The position numbers and the translations under genes are program-made. Under the pieces are notes generated by a model. The model made no database searches and was not told the DNA's origin. It was given only the letters and a program-made list of their open reading frames with translations. From Callosobruchus maculatus (Eukaryota > Arthropoda > Insecta > Coleoptera > Chrysomelidae), in contig CATOUR010000078.1 of NCBI GenBank assembly GCA_951848785.1, positions 682,001 to 746,000 of the forward strand: a stretch of 64,000 nt of DNA. The letters are read 5' to 3'. Positions 37,701-49,700 of this stretch are shown piece by piece; positions within the stretch are counted from its first letter, which is position 1; each line of letters starts with the position of its first letter.

Positions 37701-40700
37701 ATCAAGCCGCAAGAGGCTTAATGTCAAGAATACACCACGAAACTGACGGTCGTCAGTAGTGTTGGTGACGCCCACGCGTTTAAAGATTTTTTTTTTGTAC
37801 ATAGACTTGGTGCATCGACCATCTATACCAGTCTTCCTCAAAATAGGCGATAATCACCCCCCCCCTGAGGTAAGGAGAGCAAATAAAATATAAATTTGTA
37901 CTCAGAACCACGGCAAGAACCATGCGTTCAAAGATATTTTGGAGGTCTCTTTGAAGTGCTAAAATATAGTTGATACTCTAAGTGGGCAATAGACGGAATA
38001 AGTATGGAAACACTACAGACTAGCACCTGTCTGTATAGACGTATAGACACTACATAAACCGAGTGTGCAGTGTATCAGTATCATAACGGGTATACAGGAT
38101 TCGTTTTGTTCCGAAGAGATTCACCATGTCAATCCAATAAGTACTGTATAATTTTAGTGGCTCCAAGTAATTTTTACTAAACGTGAGCGAAAACAACCAT
38201 ATCAAAACTGTATATCAGATTTAAACACTAATTGCCAGGATAAAATTTTTTTACAAAATTATGACTGTTGAAATTACAGAAGAGAATTAATTTTATTATC
38301 AGATTTCTTATTAGAAACCGAATATATATTCCTTTCAAACTGTCTCAGCTTATATTGAGAATACGCATAGGTATGCATAATTCTTGTATCGTAGAAATAT
38401 ATCAAAACAAACTAGGGTTTCAAAACAAAATTCAAAATTAAAAAAATCACGTATACTTCCTTATTAGTTGCAACAAAATATTTATTCATCAAGTAATCAC
38501 CCGTACATAAATAGTCGGTAAATTTGAAAGTGAAAACTATTTCAAATAAAATTCAAAAATGCATAGGCTGGATCTGATACAACATATGCAAATTGCGAAG
38601 TAATGTAAATTGTAGAAAGTACTAATCAAGATACGACTCGCAAACGCGCCAAAAAGTATTGTAGAGCGGAGAGGTGAGAGCCAAGCGGTCAGAGGAGCGG
38701 CATTGCGCGAAAGTTGCCTATACAGGGTTATTCACGTTATTCGACACGGAGCATTATGGCTAAAGTATTTGATAAAAAATAAAACAATAATTTGGGATGG
38801 ATAGAGACCCATAAAGACTACATTTTAAAAATATTTCCATGTCATACAGGGTGTCCCACAAACACGAAATGTATCAAAGTTATGTTTTTTTTAAATGGGA
38901 CACCCCATATATTAATGCATATTCAGATTCCCGGGTAAATTCTAGTGTGACTTTATGTATCATACATGGGACCTAAAGCGAACCGTTTAGGTGTAAATCA
39001 CCATTTTCGGTATAAGTAGATATCAGGAAAAAATTGAATATCGCAGAGATTATAAAATATGGAAGGCTGTGACTTTGCCGTATTACTAAGCACAAAGTGC
39101 GTTAGCTTTGATGAGACCGTCAAATTTAAATTAAGTTTATACTTGGAGAAATCGGTCGATGAATTAAGGAAACTTCGATCAGCGATAACTTGATTTTTTC
39201 AAATAGGAATGCATAATTTTTTTTATACGGTTAAACGTAGAATATGATAGCCTTTCTACTGATATAAGGTTGTGAATATCAATCTCTGGTAGTTTTCATT
39301 TAATTTTAAATTTTCAAACGAATCGGCGATTTTCAATTTTCCTACCTATAAACAACGCAGCAGGCCATGAAATATAAACAAAATCCTGTTCAGATAGAAG
39401 AAAACAATTAATTTAGCTGAACAATACACACTAACTAGACTAAAGGGACAAGATTATAAAAATCCCTTACAACAATCCCTGCCATTTAAGTTATGTCTTA
39501 TAATTTGAACAAATTTTAATTCATTCTTAATTTTCTGCGACCTTGCTAATGGGTACTAGAGAATTTTCAGAACTTAAGTCAGAGGTACTTTTGACTTGAG
39601 TTTTAACAGAATTGCATACTTTTTTATATCATTAAATGTGAAACTTTATTATGAAAATAATAAACTGCTTACAACATTCTCTAGTAGTTTTTATTTTATT
39701 TAAAAATTTTTAATGGTTTTGGAAATTGCCAATCTCTAGTACATTACAGTAGCTAGTAGGCCGTGAAAAAAATTTCTACCATACTCCAGCTTCTCTTTGA
39801 CCAAAGATATGTTACCGCCGTTGTTTCTGGTTAGACTTTGTTTGTTGTGAGTAATTTTTATAATCTTGTCCCTTTAATCTAGTTCGTGTGTATTTTTCTG
39901 CTAAGTTAGTTGTTTTCTTCTACCTGAAAAGGTTTTTGTTTATATTTCATGGCCTGCTTCGTTTCTTATACGTAGGGGAATTGACAACCCCGTTTTGTTC
40001 GAAAATTTAAAATAAAATGAAAACTACCAGAGATTGATATTCATAACATTATATCATTAGAAAGGCTATCAAATTCTACGTTTAACCGTATAAAAAAAAT
40101 TAGGCATTCCCATTTGGAAAAATCAAGTTATCGCTGATCGAAGTTTCCTTAATTCATCGACCGATTTCTCCAAGCATAAACGTAATTTAAATTTGACAGT
40201 CTCATCAAAGCTGACGCATTTTATGCTTAGTAATACGGCAAAGTCACAGCCTTCCATATTTTACAATCTCTGCGATATTCAATTTTTTCCTGATATCTAC
40301 TTATACCGAAAATGGTGATTTACGCCTAAACGGTTCGCTTTAGGTCTCATGTATGATACATAAAGTCACACTAGAATTTACCAAGGAATCTGAATATGCA
40401 ATAATATATGGGGTGTTACATTTAAAAAAACATAACTTTGATACATTTCATGTTTTTGGGACACCCTGTATAACATGAAAATATTTTTAAAATGTAGCCT
40501 ATATGGGTCTATATCCATCCCAAATTATTATTTTCTTTTTTATCAAATACTTTAGCCATAATGCTCCGTGTCGAATAACGTGAATAACCCTGTATAGTTG
40601 AGAGAGTGAAGGAGGCATTTGACGTTTAAAACGTCAATATGTAGAAGATAAGTTTTGGTTTTTGGTTAATGCAACACTGCGCTTTGTACTCGCGACAAGT

Positions 40701-43700
40701 AGGCAGTAATTTTAAATAATTTTCACAAGAGGAGTTGTCAGCCTCAATTCAGTTCGTTCATATACGATCTGTGGAATAGATCAGTATGACAACTTTGAAC
40801 CTGCACATCTCTAATAACCATTTTTACTTGCCGCTTCTCGCGCTGCTATATTTGCATCGACTTGAAAGAAGGCTGGTCTAAAAAGCGCGCGGTGTTCTCT
40901 AGCGGCCTTACCGTTTGAATTAGAAGAACATGGCTTGAATAAAAAAAGTTTGTTTTCGAATAGTCTACTTGCAGGAAATAATTTCAAAGATGGCGGACAT
41001 CCGGATATACCGGAAGTAGGTATCAACTTACTTACCTTAAGTAGAACATCCTGTATATTATTACGTTTTTAAATTCAGCATTAATTTTTAGGTCCAGTTA
41101 GTTAACCATAGTTTATGTCTAAGAAGCCTATTTTCGTATTCAGCAATCTAGAAAATTTGACGTCTGTAGTACTTTTCAAAAAATGTGAATATCTCGGAAA
41201 TTAAGTACGACAGAAAGATGGTTTTAACGGGCAAGAAACATACTTGTGTTTCAGTAAGATCATTGTTTCAAAAGCACATTAAATCAATAGACTAGCAATT
41301 ATCAAATTTGAAAAGTTTAAACTGAACACTTTTTTTTCAAATGGGATGGGATAAGTATCACATCAGAGGATGCGAAAATAAATTCCCTGTTATCTAGGCA
41401 TAGGTGGTTTTCAAGATATTTACGATTTTGTGATTATTCCGTAATGGCGCGTAGGAATTGGAAAAATCGTAGGTGGCACGGCTCGCAGACAAAACAATTC
41501 GCTAGAAACCTTTCATCCAAAGTGTTTCGGCCTCTAATACTAAAATGTTCAGGCGCACCATCCCACTGTAACCACATTATTCTTAAAAATTCCAGTGGTA
41601 AATGTTCAAGCGGGTTTTCCAAATTTTCATCTAGAAAATTTTGGAAAACATTAGTTTATTATGCGGTTTCCCAATAATACCACCCCAAATGTTTAGACTC
41701 CATGCTGGTTGTCAACAAACCCAAAAATTTATATTTACGTCCAAGTTTGAAACTTGATTTAAACAATGATCTTACTAAAACACAAGTACGTTTCTTACTC
41801 GTTTTAAAACCGGAAACTGCATCTTTCTGTCGTGCTTAGTTTTAGAGATATTAACATTTTTTGTAAAGTACTAAAGACGTCAAATTTTCTAAAGATTGCT
41901 GAATAACTTCGAAAATACGCTTCTCAGACATAAACTATGGTTAAGAAACTGGATCTAAAAATCAATGCTGAATTCTAAAACGTTATGATATACAGGGTGT
42001 TCTATTTAAAATAAGGAAGTTGATACCTACTTCAGGTATATCCGGATGCCCGCCATCTTTGAAATTATTTTCTACAGGAAGACCTTTTGAAAAGAAACTT
42101 TTTATTCAAGCCATGTTCTTCTAATTTAAACGGTAACGCCGCTAGAGAGCACCGCGCGCTTATTGGACCACCCTGTATAAATCGCTCTTGTACCTCGCCG
42201 CTCTGTTTGTACCCAAGAAGAGTTAGCGGGTTATTTAAATTAATACACCTGGGCTAAAGTCTATATGAAGTGTTGTATCAGCCCTACTTTAGAAAAAGTT
42301 GATCACATCGAATTCTTCTTGCATAAAAAAGATTACGCGGATGAAATATAAAAAACAGTTAAAACCCGAACATTTTCTGAAGCATCACTTCTAATATAAA
42401 ATAAAAGTGTTACCTGTCTAAATTTCTCTATTTTCAGAAGCCTCCAAGTGATTTAAATATACCTTAAAAAGCTGATGGAATAAAAAACAAGTGTTTTATG
42501 AAAATTTTATTTTGTATTCGCAAACCCGGGTCGAGGATTTAAAATAAAAAACGCTTTCCCAAATATCTTCAAAAACGACAGTTATAACTATCGTTTGAAA
42601 AAATATCTGGGAAAGGCTCCGAGTTTTTCTTTTATAACGGATTTATTGAACGTAAAAAATTACAACTCGGTGAATCACAGCTAAATTTAATTGTTAATTA
42701 TATCACAACCTTTATTGAACTTTTATTTCACAGAAATCTTTATTTAAAAATTAACTCTTTATTTATTTTTACCAAACGTTAAACTATTCATGATAACATA
42801 ATTTTCAATGGGTATAAGAATCAAAAATCTCGTTTCAGGAGCAAGAAAAATTACAGAATGTAGAAATTGAATCCAGACGCTGAGGATAATGCGAAAGAAG
42901 ATCAAATGAACTTCGGGATCAATAGACGACCAGGAAACTGGCTGCACTGGTGAGACCAAGAAGTGATATGGTAAAGGGGAATAAGTACTGCAAGGTGATA
43001 ATGCAAATAGTAATGAAGTGCATTAAACACGGGTATCAATCATTTATTATTATGCACCAATTTCGTGACAAATATCACTGTCTAACTAGATTTTGAAACA
43101 ATCCTTCGATGTTTGAAACGCTGATGTAGTAATTATTAAATAACCAATAATGACCAGTTGATATCACCAAACAAAAAGCATTTTCGACTATAGAAACACA
43201 AATAGTGAACAACGCTGTTTATTTAATATTCTATGCAACCAATGCATAGATTTTCAAGTTATGTCAGAAGCGTCGTCATGACGACCTATGGGTTTGCACT
43301 TCACCATATTTCATGAGAAAATTCAGGAATCTGTCAGTGTTCGTATCATCAAGGATAATAAAGACCAAATTCAAACCATGCTGTTTCAATTCTTGAACCC
43401 ATTGTAAAATCACCTTATCCTGAACTGTTCAACGTATGTCCGTAGTAATATGAGGAAAAGAAGGGTTCTTTTTATTAAAATACCAGCTGCATGTACAAAT
43501 ATAATGATTGCAGATAGAAGTTGTAGATACCTTATGCCGCGTAGAGCCTCTTTGTGCGCCTGGAACATTTTGACATTGTTCATGTTAGACTGCCAATACT
43601 TGACATAGCCCGCATGGTCTCCAGTCACCATCCAGCTGTCATTGTGACTCCACACCATGGTTCGCACTGGACTGTCGTGAGCCTGGAACAAAACAAAATA

Positions 43701-46700
43701 AAAGATGATTTACCCTTTCTGTACTCTGATTTTATAATATGTACTTCCAAAATACACAATTTTCTAGAAGTGGCATAAAAAAATTATTTATTACTTCTCT
43801 ATATATTGAAAAATTAATTTTGGAATAGATGTTTTAATCAAAATCAGAGCAGACAAATACCCAACTCTAATTGCTATGCTCTGTAATTGACATTTTACAC
43901 ATTAATGAAACAAACGTTGGAGAGTTCAGAGAGTGTAGTCGTATTTATATTTGGTCTGTAAAAAACTATTCTTTTCGTAGTTAAATAGTGAACTGTTTTC
44001 ATTGAAATTTGGCAGAAATTAAATTCATGTGTTATACTTCCGAAAAGTGCAGTCTTTTGATGATTGGATGTTAGTTTCAACCATGAATTAGAAGATTTTA
44101 ATTATCCAGCGCGTTTTCACGGATGTATAAGGAGTTCGACAAAAACCACAGCACTGAGGTAAAAACATTTAGCACTGATATCGCTTCGTCGATAAATTCC
44201 TCCTATCCAGAGGCGTACCATAATTTTTCAAACAAGGTAACAGAGGAGGATGGTTTGTGCTAGCTGCCGTCAAGGTTTTAGTAATAATGATGCCACAATA
44301 TCCTGTGATAGCTGTGATAGATCTGTGCATAGATCTTGCTCTGATTTAAATGCATCAGAACTAAAGGTTATGGATTTGAAAGGAAAACGATCTCTGAAGT
44401 ACTATTGTGAGGATTGTCAAAGTGGTGTTAAATTAATTCCCACGTTATTAGGAAGAATTGATGAGATGTATAACGAAATTAACAAGCTCAAGAATCAGTT
44501 ACAAAAATCGTTCTCCGAAGAAACAGTAATCACAGAAGTTTATGAGCGTCAGAAAAAAGCTAACAATCTCATGTTCTATAACTTGGCTGAAGATCACAAT
44601 AGAGATTTGGATAAAGCAAAGGAGTTGATTAAGGAAATCACGAAGACAGATATTGAAATTATAAAAACACTTCGTATATAGGCAAAAGAAATAAAAATGG
44701 TGCTCGAGCCTTAAAAGTTGTTCTTCAAAACCACGAGGACGTAATGACCGGATTAGGCAGAAGAAGAATCTTAATAAGGAGAGGAAAGTCTTTGTGGACA
44801 TCGATATGACCAATATGCAGTTAGACATCACAAAGAAGGCGAGAGAAGAGCTGTCGAGGAGGAGGCAAAATGGTGAAGAGGTGTTCATCAAGTATGTACG
44901 GGGCACCCCACAGGTTACAAAAAACTCAAAAAAATAAGTGTTGCCTCCCAATTCGCCACAGTGTACTATCATAATGTTGGTCGTATTAGGACTAAATTCT
45001 TGTGTGTCTTGCTCAATTTATGATGTAATTATATTACTTGAAACTTGGCTTAATAAGGACTTTTTTGATTCTGAACTTGGCTTGACTGGTTACGATATAT
45101 TATTTTAGACCTGACAGAGATTCGGAAGCTACAGGTAAATTTAGAGGGGGTGGAGTTCTTATAGCTATTAAAACTAAATTTTCTGCTAGAGCTGTTAATG
45201 TTATTCCTAGTTCTGTTGAGCACTTATTTATTGAATTCACTTTAAATAGCCAGAATGTTATTATTGGTGGGGTATACCTTCCGCCATTATCAGAGTCCGA
45301 AAAGTTCATTGAACATGTTAATGTTGTTTGAAATCTCTTTGATAACCACAATGGCTACAAATTTATAATATGCGGTGATTACAATTTACCGGAAGTTATT
45401 TGGTCTAATGATGAATTTGGTGTTAGTGTTAGTTCAAGTAATTCTAAGGCTTCAATTGTTTGTGATATCTTCGGTTTTCTAAATATGTATCAAATTAATA
45501 ATGTACCGAATAGTAGAAATGTGTATTTAGATCTTATTTTTTCTAACGATCATAGTTTACTGGTTTCAGAGCCAGTCGATCCTTTATTTACTAATACTCT
45601 TCACCATAGTGCAGTTACTTTTGGAATAAAATTTGATTTGGATACTTACTTAGATTATCATGAGTTCTTCTACGACTATAAAAATGGTAATTATATAGCA
45701 TTGAATGATTACTTTTCTCAGGTTAATTGGCTTAAAATCCTAGAATCTAGTGACATTAACTATATAGTATCTTATTTTTATGATATTCTGTTTACTGGGA
45801 TAACTATGTACGTTCCTATAAAAAGATACAAAACAACTAACTTCCCTAAGTGGTTTAGTGTTGAGCTAAAGCAATGTACGATTAGTAAAAAGAAAACTCA
45901 TAAACTCTATAAATTAACTGGTAACCTAGAATAACCTAGAACACTCATGGAGTTGAAAACAGTATCTGTTCTAATCCTCAATATTTTTGGAAACATGTCA
46001 AGGATTGTAAAAATGTACATAGGCTACCTTCATCTATGAGCTACAATGATGTTACTTCTAGAAATAATCAAGACATAGTAAATATTTTCGCTGATTACTT
46101 TGCAACAGTCTATTCAAATGATTATGTTAACCAAATCCCTAATCACGATTCCATAAAAAATTTTACATGTGTCACAAATTACGAATTTACCATTCAAGAA
46201 ATAATAGACTCCATTTTGAATGCTCCTAGTAAGCTGTCACATGGACCTGATTGTATTCCACTTTACTTTTTGAAGAAATGCATTTTTACGATAGCCACTC
46301 CAATTCTACATATATTCAACATGTCGCTGAGAACAGGAATATTCCCTGAACTTTGGAAGCATAGCTTTTTGTCACCGATTTTTAAGTCAGGATCGAAAAA
46401 TGATGTCACTAATTATCGAGCTGTTTGTAAGCAGTCAGAGATTCCAAAGCTGTTGGATTCCCTTGTATCCAAAAAACTGTCTTGGGATGTCAATAAATTA
46501 ATAAACCCTCAACAACATGGATTTTTCCCTAGCAGGTCTACAACAACAAATTTAGTTGTCTTCGTAAATCACATTCATAATGCATTTAATAACAGACAAC
46601 AAATAGACGCTATCTATACAGACTTTACCAAAGCCTTTGATAGGGTAAATCATGATCTACTACTCTCAAAGATCAATAGCTTAGGGATATCTGGCTCAGT

Positions 46701-49700
46701 CTACTCATGGATTAGAAGCTATTTATCTGACAGAACACAGGCTGTAAGATATGCAGGTTGCACATCAAATCCTATTTATGGATCCTCGGGGGTCCCCAAG
46801 GTTCCCATTTGGGACCCGTTCTGTTTAACCTGTTTATAAACGATGTAACCGAGATCATCTCATCTAGCTGTTGTTTACTATATCCAGATGATCTCAAACT
46901 GTTCAAAACAATTACATCAATACAAGACGCGATATCCCTGCAGTTAGATTTAGATAACTTTGTTAAATGGTGTGATGTTAACTTACTTAAATTAAATTTC
47001 TCGAAATGTTATCAAATCACCTTCCCAAGAAGCAATAGCCCCATAATCACAAATTATAGTATAAAAAACCAAAGATTATCGGTAAAGAACCAAATTAAAG
47101 ACTTAGGAGTATTGTTTGATGCCAAAATGTCATTTAAATTTCATTTTATGGATATGACCTCAAAAGCCTATAAAACACTGGGATTTATAAAAAGAAATGC
47201 TAGTTTATTTTCAGTAAATATTGCAAGAGTTCTGTATTGTTCATTAGTCCGTAGTATTCTTGAATATAATACAGTTGTTTGGTCTCCACATCTTAAGGTT
47301 GATATTAGCTCAATTGAAAAAGTTCAGAATAAATTCTTCAGATACGCTGCATTTAAGATGGGCTTACCAGCGGATGTCAGTAATTCTACCATGAGTAATC
47401 TTTTAAATCTTCAATCTCTTGAGAGTAGGAGAATCGAGTATGACCTGCGATTTATTCATAAATTGTTGAATGGTTTGATTGACTGTCCTGAACTTGAACT
47501 GCTTGCTTGCATTCAATTTAATGTCAATGACCGGAGAACTAGAAACAGAACTCTTCCAGTTAAATTCTGTACAACAAACCATGGAATGAACGAACCAATA
47601 ACAAGGTTATTAAAGACTGCGAATGCCTTTCAACAACACCTTGAAATCTTTGACTCACTGCCAGCTTCATTCAAAACAGCTCTGAAGCATATAGTACATT
47701 AAGCTTAGTTTTAGTTTACACTATTTTATTATGTATTATGTATTTCTCCAGATTTCTACATTGTTCCATATTGCTATAGTTTTCTATATTTTTATATATC
47801 CTACATAAATTCTACTGTGCCTGAGAATATGCTCTCTGGACTGTTGTAATTTACTTTTTGTTGAATTATTTTATTGTAAATGGTTAATCCGTTAAATAAA
47901 TAAATATCATAGCATATCCTCAAAATAACCATTAAACATAGAGATATTAACAAAACAATTGCAGTGCAACATTCTGAAAACCAAAATAGAACTTGTTTGT
48001 GACAGTGCAGGTTGTAAACTTCCTCAAAAAGCTAAGCTACGAAACATATTTACTTTTGATTAAGTAGGAATTATCAGTATTATCACACGAAGGCATTAAA
48101 TCCATTAGTACCCTATTGTCTCATGACACAATAAAATATGCTATTTAACAATGGGTATGGCTAAATATGAATAAAAGTGAAAAAGTATACAGAAATATCC
48201 AATCTTTTGCTTAGTTTGTAGAAAGTATTTTGTTCATTTGATCCTGAATTAATAGACAACGAAAACAGATATGCTTAAAACAGACAAGGTTGCATACTCA
48301 ATTTAAATAACATACATAAGGGAATAGGAAAGAATGCTGTTTATGTTTACTGTATGTTAAATTAAACTCTCACTAAACACCATATACACTCAACTACAGG
48401 TTGAGAAGTAGCTCTCAAAAGCAAAGCTGAGATTTTGCAAGGAATTCTGGATTATTCTGAATACATAAAGTCAGGAACAAACTTGTAAAGTTTGGAGAAC
48501 CCAAAAACCCTGAAAAATATCATAAACAAAACAAAAAATGTAATGCATCCAAAAACACTTAGCCACCAGACCTTTACTTCATTTATCAGTAACATTAAGT
48601 CAATGCACACACCAAACCCCAACTTTGGTAAAATGAAATACTCTGAGCACCAGATGTGCTGCCAGACTAGGATTGTAATTATTCAAAGGGCAAGCAACTC
48701 TTACCTGAAGGATAGTTTCGAAATTGAATGTCAAACCATTCCAAAGTGTGAACTCTCCAGAACTGGCTCCAGTAACCAGCCTTCTGCCTTCAGGTGTCCA
48801 TGCCATGCAGAAGATGGGACATCTCATCTTGTTGGTGGCAGTCTTGACGAACCTTGTTGTGACACAGTTGATGGGGTTATCTGGGTAGCTCGGTGGTGGC
48901 ATCAAATCTGGGTAGTACATAGCATCTGGTTGTAGGGCTCTTCTATCCCGGTAATCACGCTGCCACACACGGTTCTACAATAAAATATAACATCCACAAA
49001 TATGTCCCTTACTGGTAAGTGAAAAGTGACAATCTACAAAAAAAATGCTTTGTTATCTGTTCAACAATATACATAATATCTAAATCTAAGTACCAATCAA
49101 GCCAGAAGAATATGACTAAAAGCAAAGTTAAAATCAACTGTCTATAAGGCTACCAAACTGTGTTTATAGTATCAAGTTTATAATTTCTAAGTAGATTCTG
49201 TAATAGATTGCAAGATTTATACTGCAGGTAATTAAAGACATAATTGGTACATTATATTTATTATAAAAATAATTAAACTCTCCAGGGCAAATAGAATATC
49301 ATATGGTGACAAACTTACCTCAAGGTCTTTGATTATTGAAGAATTATAATCTACAGTTTTTCGCATCACAGATTTTCTGAGACGTTTTCCATCAAAATCT
49401 TCTAATGTCATATTGCCTAAGGGCCCAGGTAAGGGTTTGTTCATGAAAGGTCGGAATGGTGGACGAGCAAATCCTGAAAGACAATATACAAAGCAGATTA
49501 AAAAAGATTCATTAATTTCGCGATTTTAAATGAATATAATTAAGCACAAACGTGTTGCATAATCAAAATCCCATATTAAATTAATAATAAAGACAATATA
49601 TAAAAAGTGAACATAAAAAACATTGAAATTTTAATAAACACATTTCTCTATATACCTGGCATCTGTGATAAATTTGGTGGTGGGGCCCCTAAATTGGGTG

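Larger units (their letters stand above)
44200..47906 (+). mobile_element. Near full-length Jockey/CR1-like LINE, inactivated
   Basis: Two-ORF non-LTR retrotransposon on the strand opposite WDR33. ORF1 begins with a PHD-type zinc finger; ORF2 has an endonuclease (GGVLIAI, GGVYLPP, CGDYNLP) and reverse transcriptase. The 3' end is an (AAAT)n-like tail, TTAAATAAATAAATA (47893-47906). Frameshifts or stops lie near 44680, 45060, 45330, 45932 and 46790, so it cannot move on its own. It inserted in a WDR33 intron. A target duplication was not identified. Confidence 0.9.

Noticed and set aside
44499..44972. 157-codon minus-strand frame
   Set aside because: Antisense to the LINE ORF1 region.
48492..48935. 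147-codon plus-strand frame
   Set aside because: Antisense to WDR33 exon 3, which has conserved protein sequence and splice sites.
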